Shown piece by piece: positions 11,886-25,200 of a DNA stretch of 64,000 nt (the first letter of the stretch is position 1; the number at the start of each line of letters is the position of its first letter). The notes under the pieces are model-generated. The model did no database searches, was not told the origin of the DNA, and saw only the letters and a program-made list of their open reading frames with translations. A program made the translations under genes and the position numbers. Origin of the DNA: Phoronis australis (taxonomy: Eukaryota; Phoronida; Phoronidae); contig NMRA01000084.1 in NCBI GenBank assembly GCA_002633005.1, forward strand, positions 956,849 to 1,020,848, written 5' to 3'.

Positions 11886-12689
11886 GTGAAAAACAATGCA
11901 ATAAACGTGATTTTCTTGCATAACTCTCTGCCTTTTCTAACAATGAGTACGCTCGTGTCACTCGCATGCGCCATTTCCTAAATTTTTGCGACATCTCTTG
12001 GGAGAAGGTAGTTTGGCAGCAAAATTTCTTCTGAAATTCGGTTTTTCGGTATCAAAATTCTAAAAACTTATAACGAAATGAAACCAGTTCCGATAATTTG
12101 TTGTGGCATGTATACAACCTCGTGAAAGAACAACAATTGATTGAAGAATCGGTGAAAAAAGAAACTGGCCAATAGGTGACACAATATTTCATGGCGCCGA
12201 AAGCCGTCACTAAAGATCACTCCACAGCTTTAGCAGCAGAATAACGGTAGAACGCCATTTTTTCCAACACCGTTAAATGATTTCGTTCACTCAAGGAAGA
12301 CTGTAGCTGTATATTTAGTATACAGCTTTGTACCAAGGCTAACTAGATAGGAACAGTGGCACAATATAGGGTATAGTGCAAACGTGCATTTTAAAATGGG
12401 AAACTCGTTTAACCTCATGATCATCGCGCGGCCTACACCTGCACCACCGGTTCATGTCGACTTCAAAATCCGTGACCCTGTTTAAGGGATGGTTTACCAA
12501 CTACTAAACTCTGTCGAGAGGGAGACTCTGGGTGGTATATTCTCACCAAGGCATAAGGCGACAACAGTCATATGTAATTTCCTAGAGCAAAAATTCAATT
12601 ACTTGATTATTTTTCTTGTAACGGAGGGGACAAACTCTGCTTCTCAAATCACCATTCAGACTTCACTTCAACTCTAACCTTTCTTTCTG

Positions 12690-12830
12690 TTCTTTAACTT
12701 CACAGTATTCACATCTATTACTCGTATTATATCTGTTTCTGTTGACGAAGGACATTATTATATCATATTATCATATTATATCCGAAAATTTCAGTTGATC
12801 CATTCTTCTTGTTTTATTTACCTTTAGTCG
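12690..12830 (+). mobile_element. Shared tail segment, probably 3' end of a Penelope-like element (copy 1)
   Basis: The segment tctgtttctgttgacgaagg ... tccgaaaatttcagttgatc ... ttgttttatttacc recurs at 39630-39720 with the same order. Segments like this commonly follow the GIY-YIG reading frame at the 3' ends of Penelope-like elements. Assignment to that class is an inference. Confidence 0.4.
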
Positions 12831-12995
12831 AGTATTCCGAATTGGTTTCACTAAATACAAAACATAAGACGAGTGAAATAAATTCACATGATGCACACCT
12901 TTTGCTTTTGATAGTGGCTCGTAACAAATGTTTCCAGACTTTCATCACAGTCTGTTTTATTCGGCTCAATTTGTTTCCCGTTCCACTCTTCGTCT

Positions 12996-13295
12996 GCCAT
13001 TTGTAAACAATATCAAAACGAGGCCCATGTAAAGTCACTAATAATCTTTTGGTATAAAATAGTATTTATAGTAAAATATCCTTTCTTGTCAAAAAACAAG
13101 ATGTTTTTGCTGTGTAGAATACAATTGTTGGTATACATTCCAGATACCAAACGTAAATCATCACATTGACCAGAATATGTCAATTTAGTAGGATAAACAA
13201 GTTGTTTACTTTGCTCGGTTGCTACGATGGTCAGCCATTTTTGTAACTAGAAAACAAGTGCTCCTCTCGTCTCTTTGCATTCATCAAAGATCATC
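12996..13295 (+). promoter_or_regulatory. Candidate ciliary promoter of TTC25 (FOX and X-box-like motifs)
   Basis: Directly upstream of the first TTC25 ATG there are two forkhead consensus sites: gtaaacaa at 13003-13010, and gttgtttac at 13201-13209 (reverse complement gtaaacaac). An RFX half-site-like gttgcta lies at 13218-13224, with only a weak second half. FOXJ1 and RFX factors are established regulators of motile-cilium genes, so the arrangement fits the gene. The motifs are short and could arise by chance, and no transcription start is known. Confidence 0.35.
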
Positions 13296-16200
13296 ATGAG
13301 TGACAACATATCCGTTGGCCCAAAGGGCACATATGAAATCTACCGAGCAGAGGGAGAACTGCTTTGTAAGCAAGGAGAATATAGAAAAGCTGCAGAGAGC
13401 TACACAATGGTTTGTAATCATTAAATGGTGCAATGCCAATCAATGGCATTTGATACCCCCAAGTCCTGAGTGACATCTCATCTGTATAGCAATAAAATAC
13501 AAATGTGTGGATCGTAACTACTATAGCTTCTGTGACAACGTGAACGTTTTCCAACCCTTCCAATGTCTTGATTGATAGTTGGGTTAGAAAGGTCAAGGCA
13601 GGTCACAATTTTACCATAAACCTCAATGCTTGACATTTATCTGACTTGTCCTGGTGACCTAATGAAGATGTTTGTTATACATTATCAGGTTTTAATAGAT
13701 AAATACATCTATTCCAGTCTGGGTCAGTCAGACCTCGTCACATTCTATTCATGTTCCCATTAGTGATGCAATTTATTGCCGCCCCAGTCTAGTTGGATAA
13801 AGTCAGCAGACAAATAATCAATATAAGCTGTTATTAAATATATAGCTTCCTTAATGCACTATTGAAAACTCACAATGAGATTGTTTAATGGGATCGATCT
13901 ACTTTTATTTAATCACTGGACTTTGTTTGCATTGGCTGATATTGCAATAATGGGTGGAGAATGGAGGTGTCTGTCAAGTTACATGCATATGAATATAGTG
14001 TCATCAAGACTGCCCCTTAGAGATGGAAATCAATATACCAATAAACTGTGGTTTTATCAGCCTAGTTACACTGGGATGAAAACGAGACTGAACTGAGTTT
14101 GCATGGATGTTCTAACTGAGTGATTTTATTGTTGAAGCTAAGCCAGACTGTGTGTATATTTGTTTGTGAACTTAGCTACTTGATCTCAGCTAGTTTTTGG
14201 ACGTTGATCAGAGCTCAATAGAGGACATTGATAATAACCTGACTGAGAGTTGATTTATAAAATGCCGGGTGCAAAAGCTAATAAGGTTAAAGGTAAGGGC
14301 GAAGCACCGGGACAACTGAAGAAGAAGACCAAGGGTAAGGATGATGACTCTGATGCAGGCAGTGTTGATGGAGCTCATTCGTTTGAGACCCTCCGAGATG
14401 AAGCCAGTCATTTCATGCATACCTCACAGTTTGACCGTGCCATTGAGGTTTATAACCAGGTAGATGCTATTTGAATTTTATATTCTTATGGTCTTTACTG
14501 ACATTTCAGTCTCAAATTAGAATTCATTGAGGTGTTGGGGCTTAGGGTTTGAATTTGGTGCAATGTGCTAATTAGCGGAATTTTTTCTTTGTTTAGGTGG
14601 TTAAGACTATTAAGTGGAAATGAAATGGTATCTTCACCAGATACATGACTCTAAATAATTGAAAGTTAGTGTGTACGTTTTGTTTCAATTTTAATTTTTA
14701 ATGTTAGGTGGAAATGCATATGTCACCTTACTAGTAAGAATTGTACTGAGCTATTACATACTGGGTTACTGTCTCGTGAAAGCAGGATAGTTGTGGGTGT
14801 CGTGTAAGAGCTAAATGCAGAGAAAGGAAATTTGTGCAGACCCATTCTGTAATTAGAAAGTATAAGTTATTGGTGGAATTGTCTTCAAGAATTTATATAT
14901 TTGTGTAATGTTGTCACTTCATTTTGAGTTAGTGGAGAACCAGCTTTGTTTACCAGGTAAATGGTTGTCATGAGATAAAAGCGTAGTGTCAGGTACCCAT
15001 TTTTACATACATTTTCATCTCCGTATTAGTATGTATAGATTACGTAATACAAATTGTCTACACATAATATTAAAATAAAAGTACAAACTGTTCCCAGAAA
15101 CAGCACAAATCTTGGCGTTAATATCACTATCTACCACCAAACAAAGATGTTCACCACGCTTGCGAGAAGTTTGAAAACGGTTATAAAAGGACACTAGCTA
15201 GGATTTGTTTATGTTTACTGTTAACTTTGACTTCTTTTTCAGGCCCTGGAGATGAAGCCTGAAGACAAAAACTGTTTGGTTTCTCGCTCCAAATGTTACC
15301 TACAGATGGGCAATGCTAAACTGGCTTTGGAAGATGCTGAGAAGGCTTTGGCGGAAGACAGAGATTTTAACAGAGTAAGAAACTATTATGTCTTGATCAA
15401 GTGTCCAATGTTTTACTTGTGTTCATCTCTTAGTCGTTGTGTTGAGTTTCAAAGTTTCCCAGGTGAGCAGATCCAGTTGTTGTCAGGATGCTTTAAAGAC
15501 CTCAGCAGCACCATTTAGGTCAAGCTGAAATTGGCAAATTTTAACTGGAATAAATGGAGGTTGAAGTGGCGAATCTTCCGACCTGTTGAAACTATTGATG
15601 ACCTCATTCGGTCTATTCTTTTATTGTGGCATTAGGAAATTTGAATTAGATTGTTTTTAACTTCTAGATGTTTTCCTTCACTCACTGACTAGTTAACTCG
15701 CAAAATGGTCGTCCATGAATGTTTAATTGTTAAATCTATTTACTGTCTGCTGAAACCACAACATTTCATTCATGTTGACTAAATGCTTATAATTCTCATG
15801 AAATTTACAATTATTCCATTTGGTATAAGAAAACGTGTCACAAATATACTCATTGATACCATGTAGCATTCGTGTTGCCACATACCACCACACGTGGGAC
15901 ATTCAGATGTCCCGTGGGAGAATGAAGTGACCCATGCGGGGAAATTCCATTTGTCCCAAAGAACATGAGCGTTAATTATAGCTATTTATTTTTTAGGCAA
16001 ATTTTATATTGAAACAAAATCACACTAACAAAATCAATCTATTTTATCCACTTTCAACTGATTTGGGTCGAAAAACTTTTGAGACGTATGAGAAATCTCA
16101 TTTCATTAGAATGAGAATGCATTATGTATAATTAGGAATGCTCCCTTGTTCTCTTATGAAAAGTGTTTCGCCCGAAACATGACCCGAAATGATTTGTCTT

Positions 16201-19200
16201 GAAAGATGGTGTTGCATGGAGCTCTAAATAACAGTCTGAATGAGGACTTCCATGCTCAAACTCAACTTTCTGTTCATGGAATGCACAAAGAGGTTTACAT
16301 ACTCGGTAATGCTGATCTCTCATACAAAATGGATAAATCAAATCAGTTCAAAACTGAAGCGGAAAATTACTATTTGATGTGCCATTGTTTGTTGCTTTAG
16401 GGTATAGCCTGCAAAGCTGAAGCACTTTATCACCTCGGTAACTTTGAAGTGGCTCTGGTTTTCTATCACCGGGGTCACAAACTAAGACCAGAGCAACAAG
16501 AGTTCAGGCTGGGTATACAGAAGTCTCAGGAAGCTATTGAAAACAGTATTGGCAGTAAGTGAATTTGCTTCATCTTACTTTGACATTTTTTTTGCTTGAA
16601 CCATAAGGTGCAGTTGGCAATTAGTAAATAAATACCAGTGTTATATAATTAAGAGATTGTTGTGTCATAGGTTAAAAACTTGTTAAAAGCAATGATTCTT
16701 GTATTTCAATGTGCTAACACCATGGTACTTAGTACTGCACACATTCAAATCTTTGACCTGAACTTAAAATGATCTTCAAGCAAGTGTGTAATTGCTGATG
16801 AAGACTATGCATAAATGAAGTCACGTGGAAATGTTTGTTTTATATGTACAGGGCAATCCCATTGTGTGAATAATGTGTTTTCTGTTGTATTTGTTTAGCT
16901 AGAGATGGACAATCTGACATCAAATGAAACAGAAAATGCATATTAACTTGTTAATTTCAGCGCCAGAGACGGTCAGACTCAGAAGCGATGGTGACCTGTC
17001 CTTTTTCTGGGAAGCTCAACAGGAGGACGTGAGTATCTAAGTATTACAGCAAAATCTGACGTACAACATTTTAGACCAGTGTGAACGTCCTTTCTGTTTG
17101 ATCCTCTCTTAAATTATGAGATGGATATAGTGCACTACTCTCATTCTGGAGTATTTGCAGCATTAGATTATTTCTTGAGTCGTTTCAATAGCAGATGTTT
17201 TATATGGCTATTATCAATCAACACTTGGGGAATTTTATGCATTTTAGCAATGCAGTGAGCATCAGGAAAGTATGAAATTGTAACAGTTTTAACTCTGTTT
17301 TTGTTGACTTCATACTTGAAGAACTTTAACACATTTCATTATGAGCAGATGTTGAGTTGTTTAAGTGGTCCTTATCTTCTGATCAAATCACTAAATAAAT
17401 TAAATTCAGAGTTACGTGTCTCCCTCAGTGAGGTCTGCTATGCTTAGCTGGTGTCATCCATATAGGAAATTTCCAATGAGGATCTTTCCCTCAGGCAACA
17501 TGTATATTGTGGTCAACTGATTTCAAAGGCAAGCTGTCTAATGTATGCACATAAATTATGACCACCTGCTACAAAGATTGAGACAAGTGTGGACATTATA
17601 TCAGAGACTGGTTGTCTCATCAGGATGACGCCATTGCTGTAACACATCATTTTATTTCAGAAACCAGCCAAGAAGAAGGCTGGAGTGGGTAGATACAGGA
17701 AGCCAGGGCAACAGCAGGCTGCAAGGCAAGAGAAAAGGAAGCCAAAGAACCACGGGAATGATAAAACTATCAAACAGTTACTGGGGCAACTGTATGCTGA
17801 CAGAGAATTTCTTGAGAAAATTTACAACGATGAAGGTAAAGAGGCCCGGGTTGTACAGTACATCTCTGTACTACAATCTGTTATTAACCAAGTGATACCT
17901 GTATTCATGTCACATGTCCTTTAGACCCTTTATTTGTACATTTCTATTTATTTTTTTTTTCTCGTTATGTGCGTCACTACCCTTCTCTCTCATCTGAATT
18001 GTACCCATGTTTCAGTTGGAGCTCAAGTTGGTTTCAGGCGTTGTTTATCAGCTGCCTTGAAACCTGAGCACTGTTTCATGAACCGTTGGATTGAAAGTAA
18101 TGTTCTAATAGCATTTTAATTCATTTGTTAAACATCATTCAGTTACCAAGAGTATTTTTTTTGAAATTTTTAATATTTTAAGTCTGTGCCAAAACACACA
18201 CAGATTGATGTTGTTGTTGTGTTTGTTGTTGTTGTCGTTGTTAGTTGTCGTTGCTGTTGCTGTTTTGTAGTTCTAAATGTTGTTTGTTTTTGTCAGAACT
18301 TTGTTGCATAAAACTTCAAACTGAGACAGCTTTGATTATCAGCAACATTGTTAAAAATTGCAATGCGAGTGTACTGCTGTTACTGTTTTTATCAAGCACA
18401 TCACATTTGTGTAACTAGACCCCGATATCTCCAATTTCACAGTCTAAGCCATGTTGTAAATTACAGCATTAAGGCCTTATGAAATCAGGTAAAGGTATTT
18501 AGTGACTAACCATTGCATCGTTCTTAACGCATGCTCGCAGCCGTGAGGATCCAGAACCTAACACTGTGTGAGAAGTGTTATAAACGCACAATTGATTGTC
18601 GTTGTCATAAGTTTTTGATCGCCAAAGACGACACGCGTAAGATGGTCGAACCTTATCAGGTTAATCTTCATTCAACTCGTTACCGACATCGTGATCCTGA
18701 AGTTCTGAATCCTGAGGCAGTTGTTCCCCCAAGACCATCGCCTGAGGAAAAGGATAAAGATAGCAGTGATCAGAACAGTGAAAAAAGCAAAAAATCACGA
18801 AATTCTAAGCAGAAAGGTGTTTGCGATGTGTTTTTATCATTTTGTTTTTAATTTGGAGTTTACCTACTGAAAAGCCTTTTTGAATATAGCTATTGATATT
18901 TTTTGTGTAGCGTGGGGAATATGACATGATGACTTTTGGACAATCTTGAGTTCATTGCATTTGAGTAGGTGGAAGGCCTCATGATCTATGTTTTTAAACA
19001 TGGATTAAAATCCTCTGGGCATAGACTTAAGACAACACTGTAAAACGCTCGAGTCAACATCGGTGTGTTAATCCGCATCTCTGAACATCCTTTTGTTCAC
19101 CGTCATTGACTATGTTTTTGATTATGTGGTTGCTCCGTGAATTAAACCTGCTTCATAAGACTTTGATATTCTGTCTTCTCAACTACAGCCAACTCAAGAT

Positions 19201-22200
19201 TGTACGCAATGCCTCCTGTCAGATTTTCAGCACTACATCATTTAAATGAAGCGCTGCTACCAAAGCATACCTTAGATTTGTGGCATCGAACACTTAACCT
19301 GGATGTCACTCCTTGTTAGTTTAAAATTGCTGCGTCTGAGATGTTTTTGTTGCGTTGTGTGTTGCGTTTTGTGGGATACTATTTATTTGACATGTATTGT
19401 CTGTCACCTTTGTCACATGGTGTGTCGCACAGCTTGAGTGAATTTATGCACAGTACTGTTGTGATTGACGACACTTTTACTGACTGCATTCAAAACCCTG
19501 CACATAGGTCTAAGCGCAAGGTTTTATGCTGTAGAGTAACTGCAACCAATTATTTTGTTATCTAGGTTCTTGAGGTCATTATTTAGAAGTAAACGGGAAT
19601 CAAAGTTATATTACTTACTAGTTGTTCTCAAAAGATGGTGCTACACCAGGTTTGAACATTTCTGAGCCATGTTTGTAAATCCTGAGTCTTGTTTGAATAG
19701 TTCTGAGCATTGTTTGATTAGTTCTGTTTATACAATAATTGAATGAGATCTAAATGGTTTTTATTTTTTATTCTTTTGTTGTAAAAATGATGGTTAGCAA
19801 ATGCCAATTACATATTTCTGGGAATTACCAGAAAGGAAGATTAGGACCCGAAAACATGCCGTTGTGCAATATGTACCGGGTTCGGATTTTTGTTCAGGGA
19901 GACCTATGTACCCATATTCTGGTTGAGGTACTCCTTGCGAACATCTTTTGAAGTTGTTTTAAGAAAGTCTAGCATTAGTAGCTGTTGAATGAATGAACTG
20001 TTTACCATGAACATGAACAAAATTGTTTGGTTGTAAAATCATGGTTTATATCGCTAACCACTTACGCTTCTTTCAGAGAATAACAATCGCATGACCAAAA
20101 TCAGTGCCACTATACAGGAACTGGCCTTGGAGGGTATAGACTACCTGGACTCAAGAACTGATTTCTGGCGACAACAGAAGCCCATGTACTCACGGAAACG
20201 TGATAAGGAGATGAGAGACAGGGACGCTCGGCGGGGTAGTGGCAAGGGTGCCAGGGGAGACGCAGCAAAATATGTTCTCAAGAATCTGGAAGAAATTGAT
20301 CAAGGTAGATCGTGTGTTATGTGTGTATAGAAGGGAAGCAGAATTTTTTTCAAATAGCTGATTAAGGATTGTAGAATAGGCTGTTGGTTTGCTGTTTTAC
20401 AAATGCATGTGAAATGTTGGTATTTCAGTGTAGTGTAGGATGTAGGAACAGTAGGGATTCTTCAAATGAAGGCACTTCATGACTGAAACGGAGCCTTTTT
20501 ATTTAGTGTAATTTTGAGTTATGGAAAATGGTAAAGTTATGTACTAGTAAATTTGCATCATTTAGTTTTTGGCCATTTGTTGTCAATTCTTGAACATTGC
20601 TGTTCAGTAGAAGTCAATGCCTACATATTCATTCTTGACAGTAATTGGGAATTGAAACATAAATTTGATTACTATTTTTAATTTCATATTCTATCCTTCA
20701 AAACATTTCATTATTTTATACCTAGCAGTGAATTCAAACCACAGTGACATTTGCTTAAAATTTATTCTATCAAGAGAGGTAATGGAACGTCGTTACCGTG
20801 TATAATATCTAGTACATCACCAGTGATTAAAGTACAAACGTCTAAGTGCCTTTTTTACCTAGAACTGTTTGTAGTGGTTACAATGAATGACCTGTCATTA
20901 TTATGTGCAGATTTGATGGTGACTTACAATTCTTTGTATATGTCTTCAATATGCAAATAAGTTTTTTCAACTAAACATTGTTGTGAGCAAAATATATTTG
21001 ATGAAATCTTCAAGTCTCAATCTTCCCTGTTACCTTTTGACAGCTCAAACGGATGGCCGACATGAGGATGCACTCAAGCAGTCACGATCTGTACTGAAGA
21101 CAGTTGACAAGTGGTCAGACGAGGACCTACCTAACAGACAGGAAGTGATCGCCAACCTACACAGCTGCATGGGTAACTCGCTGCTGGAGAAGGGCGAATA
21201 CGAGAAGTCGGTAAAACACCATCAGAAGGACTTGGAACTTGCAGAAGAACAGTGAGTGTACTTGACTGTAGCCAGTACTGACATCAATCATGTTTTGTGT
21301 ATTTCATTAAGTCACATTCTGCAAAAATTAAGTTTAGGTCGAAATTGACAAATTTAAGGTAGAGCAAATCAAGTATGCTGCATTGAGTTTTGTCGCATGA
21401 AATTTATGAACTTCACTCAATCCATAATGTAATTAATGTGTAAAATTAGAAATGCTAAATAACCTTAAAAATTGAAATTAAATTTTGTTTAGCTAATTTT
21501 TTGGTAATGTCATATGTGGTCTCAAGTGGCAATTACCCAAATATGAGTTAGATTCTCTGAACGCATGTTCAATGCTTAATTTTCTCCTAATGGTCACAGT
21601 CTTATGTAAAATGATCAAGGTTTCTGGTCAGCTTCATTTACACACCAAAGACGTTGTGTTGCAGTACCACAAGTCAGCCAGCATGTACAAAGTTCTTGTG
21701 TGATTGGGTCTCTATCACATTCATACATTGCCATATGGGTCTCTATCACATTCATACATTGCCATATGGGTCTCTATCACATTCATACATTGCCATATGG
21801 GTCTCTATCACATTCGTACATTGCCATATGGGTCTCTATCACATTCGTACATTGCCATATGGGTCTCTATCACATTCGTACATTGCCATATGGGTCTCTA
21901 TCACATTCATACATTGCCATATGGGTCTCTATCACATTCATACATTGCCATATGGGTCTCTATCACATTCATACATTGCCATATTTCTGTGTTAATGTAA
22001 TTGTCGTCACGTCTGTCTACTGTGATGGTATCCTTCAAAAATGGCTACGTTCAGAACATCTACCAGATAATTACTTCTTTATCAGTTTTGTTTGTAATAA
22101 TCCACGTTTGCATAATTTTAGTGATTTACATGACGCAAAGTCACGAGCGATGGATAATCTGGGTCGAGTGTATGCCAGGATGGGCAAGTTTGAAGACGCC

Positions 22201-25200
22201 GTAGAAATGTAAGTTCACTTGTCAGAGGTTGGAACGTTTTGGGTTTCACGTTATACACTGTATAATTTATTGGCATGTGGACCTGCATTAAATACTGGTA
22301 GTAAAGTTGTTGGTTTAACAACTGTTCTATAGAGAAATGTAACAGAAGCTGTGTGCTTTCAAATAAGATCAGAGTTGAATGCTTTCTATGATTCTTCCTT
22401 GTTCTGGGATTTATGACCTTATCTGTCAGCCATTAAATGGTTGTCCAAAATCCCAAATTCCACATCAAATTTCACATTGTAAGCCGACATCTTTTTACAG
22501 TTGGAATGACAAAGTTCCTCTTAGTAAATCAGCGCTTGAAACAACATGGCTGTACCATGAGATAGGCCGATGCCACCTGGAGCTTGGTCAACACGAAAAA
22601 GCAAAGGACTTTGGTGAGCGGTCATTGGCTGCGGCACAGGAGGCTGAGGACAATGTCTGGCAGTTGAATGCCAGTGTGCTGATTGCACAGGCTGAAGGTA
22701 TGTGTTGAGTGGGTTAATATCTTTTAAACAAATTTTCAAAACACTAAGAAATTTGACTTACTTCCTTTACAGTTTCAAAACTTTTTATTGGGACATTCCA
22801 GTGAAATGTATATCTCAGTACACCTCTTGAATGTCATGTATTGGATAGGATAAGTTTGATCCATTAATTATTGAACTCCAGCTTAGAATTTGATAGTTAT
22901 TTATAGGCATTTCATTAGTATAGAACTTTACTCAGAGACCCATTTGGTGAGGTGTAAACAAAAATGATTCCCTAACAACTTGTTTTAACCTTGTTTATGG
23001 CCTAGTTTTGTACTCCCTTCAGTTAAATGTGGAGACTACCAGTCAGCCGTTGACTCGTTTGAGAGGTCACTGGAGATGGCTAAAGCTCAAGGTGACACAG
23101 AGGCAGAGAGGGCAATCAAGAAGGCTTTAGAAGACGTGAATGATAAGATTGTGAAGGGACTGAAAGGGGAGGAAGATGGTGAAGAGAAGACAGATACAGG
23201 TATATGGAAGAGTCAGAGTATCTTGGGGGGAGGTCAGTGGTTCAGTGGGATTCTTAATCTGTGGAGTGGGGGAAGAGAGAAGGCTATGGTTTAGCGCTGC
23301 AGCCATTCGCCGATTTTTCGCAACACCGTCGTTAAAAGAAAACATCAGTGAAACTAAAATTATTACCAAGATCCCTAAAAATTTGAAAACTCGCGTAAAT
23401 CAAGTGATATCTGCTCGTCCAGTTGCAAAATAATGTTCATCTTGGAGTGCTAAGAATTTTAAAAAGTCACAGTAACAGGGCATAAAGTCACCTCAGATCG
23501 GCACTCAAAGTCTTCATGTGGTAGCGAAGGGCAGCACCATCTGTTGTTCACATGAGAAACGTAACCTCCATGTTTTGATCCCGTCTCATTACCAATCAGC
23601 CTTGCCTGTACTCACTGATAATGTAACTCAAAACCAACCTTTGAACTGAAAAAAGTTCCTGTTTTACAGATGGCAAAGAGCAGGAAGAGGAAGATCAAGC
23701 CCCTGACGAGGATGGGTATGACCAGGATTTTGAGGGTAAGCACACCATGCATTGATTGGGCTTCTGTAGAGTATGCTTCTTTCTGTATGGCCCCATCGTG
23801 GTGAGGTCCTAATATGGTGCATTGCCATGGGAAAGGTGCAGAGGTTCATGGAATCTGGTACTGTGTCATCTATTTATTGTGTAAACTTAAGACAAAAATA
23901 ATATTCAGTGTGCAGTTTCTGAGGAAAATGGAGGAGTCAGGAGAAAAGTCAAAGCTGGTACTTGATCATAGTTTTTATTATTTTCAGGATTCCTTTATTT
24001 TGTTTTTGTTATTTCAGTGTGCTTTTCTGCTTTCAGGTCTTAGATTTTTCTTCATAATGACTTTTCTTGCCTTTGATTCTGCAATGTTTGCGTGATGTCC
24101 ATGCTTATCTGATTATTACATTATATAAATGTACACCACTGGTCATAACATGAGATTTTTGTGCTTAAAACAATCACTACAAATCTTCACTATCAAGCGG
24201 ACGTTCAGCTTATTTCAGACTTAATCACTTTGCTAAAATTTATTGTTTTTAAAAAGGGGGTGATGCCGGAAAACAAGACTCCACTGTTGATGAAGTTCAA
24301 CATGTCGATGACAATAAACCTGTCTTGGATAAACCAGGTAGCAGCTAGTAGTTAGACAAATATCAGTTTCAGTACACTCATTTGTATAATTGGTTTTATG
24401 ATCTTTTCATCCTTCATACACGTAATGGACACTGTTATGACATTCTCTTTTTGATGGAGTTCAGAGTTATAGCCTCATTGAAATTTTGTCATTTTAATCC
24501 TGTCAAAAGCATGACAATCACTCAGATAAAGAAGTTGATAATAAATAGCCGTGTCTCAGGGCTTGGAATTTCCTCTTTTAAGAGGATTTCCTCTTTTCTG
24601 GTTTCAATTTCCTCTTATTTGATTTCCAGATTCCTCTTTTTTCATCAGACTCTTTTTTGTCAACATTGTTCATGCAAAAACGTTCATTTCAATTGAATTT
24701 TACAACACAAAACTATTTCTATCATACAAGCTTATTTATTTGTGGAATGATACATCACCTGGAAAATTTTCCTCTTTTTTTGGCATTGGTCATTTCAAGC
24801 CCTGTTGTCTTTAGGCGATGGATTATATGGCCACTTGTCATGTGTCCCCCAATGCAGTGATGAGAATGTTGATAATGCAATCGTGTTTAATATTTGCATT
24901 TTTTATGTATTGTTAAGAGAGTGGAGAGGAACTGTTAAGTCCGGATAAGGCATCCTCCAATGAGAAAGAGATCATCACTGATGATCTACAAGGTACTCCA
25001 AATGGATGTTGATTCAAATCATTGAGATGAATTTAAAGTTAATTATAATGTTTGCTTAGTAAATGGTTTAAAAATTGTATAAGTCACAATATGATAATTA
25101 ATAAGGTGCAAGCGTTTCACTTATAGACTTCAAAAAGTCCAAGAAGTATTACGGTCCTGCGCATGTTTCATTTAAAACTAAAATATTCATTTCTTTAGTT

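Larger units (their letters stand above)
10685..12995. other. Stretch without a confirmed exon
   Basis: It holds a repeat A copy (11660-11885), a Penelope-like 3'-tail-like segment (12690-12830) and a plus-strand frame at 10930-11220 discussed under findings. First exons of the divergent coiled-coil gene are expected here but could not be placed. Confidence 0.4.

Noticed and set aside
11865-11990. Minus-strand ATGs with a following GTGAGT donor as exon 1 of the coiled-coil gene
   Set aside because: All three frames from these ATGs meet stops before the donor, and the donor-like sequence belongs to dispersed repeat A.
21654-22212. Three overlapping forward frames of 98-170 codons with a repeated Leu/His/Ile-rich motif
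   Set aside because: They are produced by the stop-free 31-bp minisatellite in a TTC25 intron. Only the last part (22122-22208) is a real exon.
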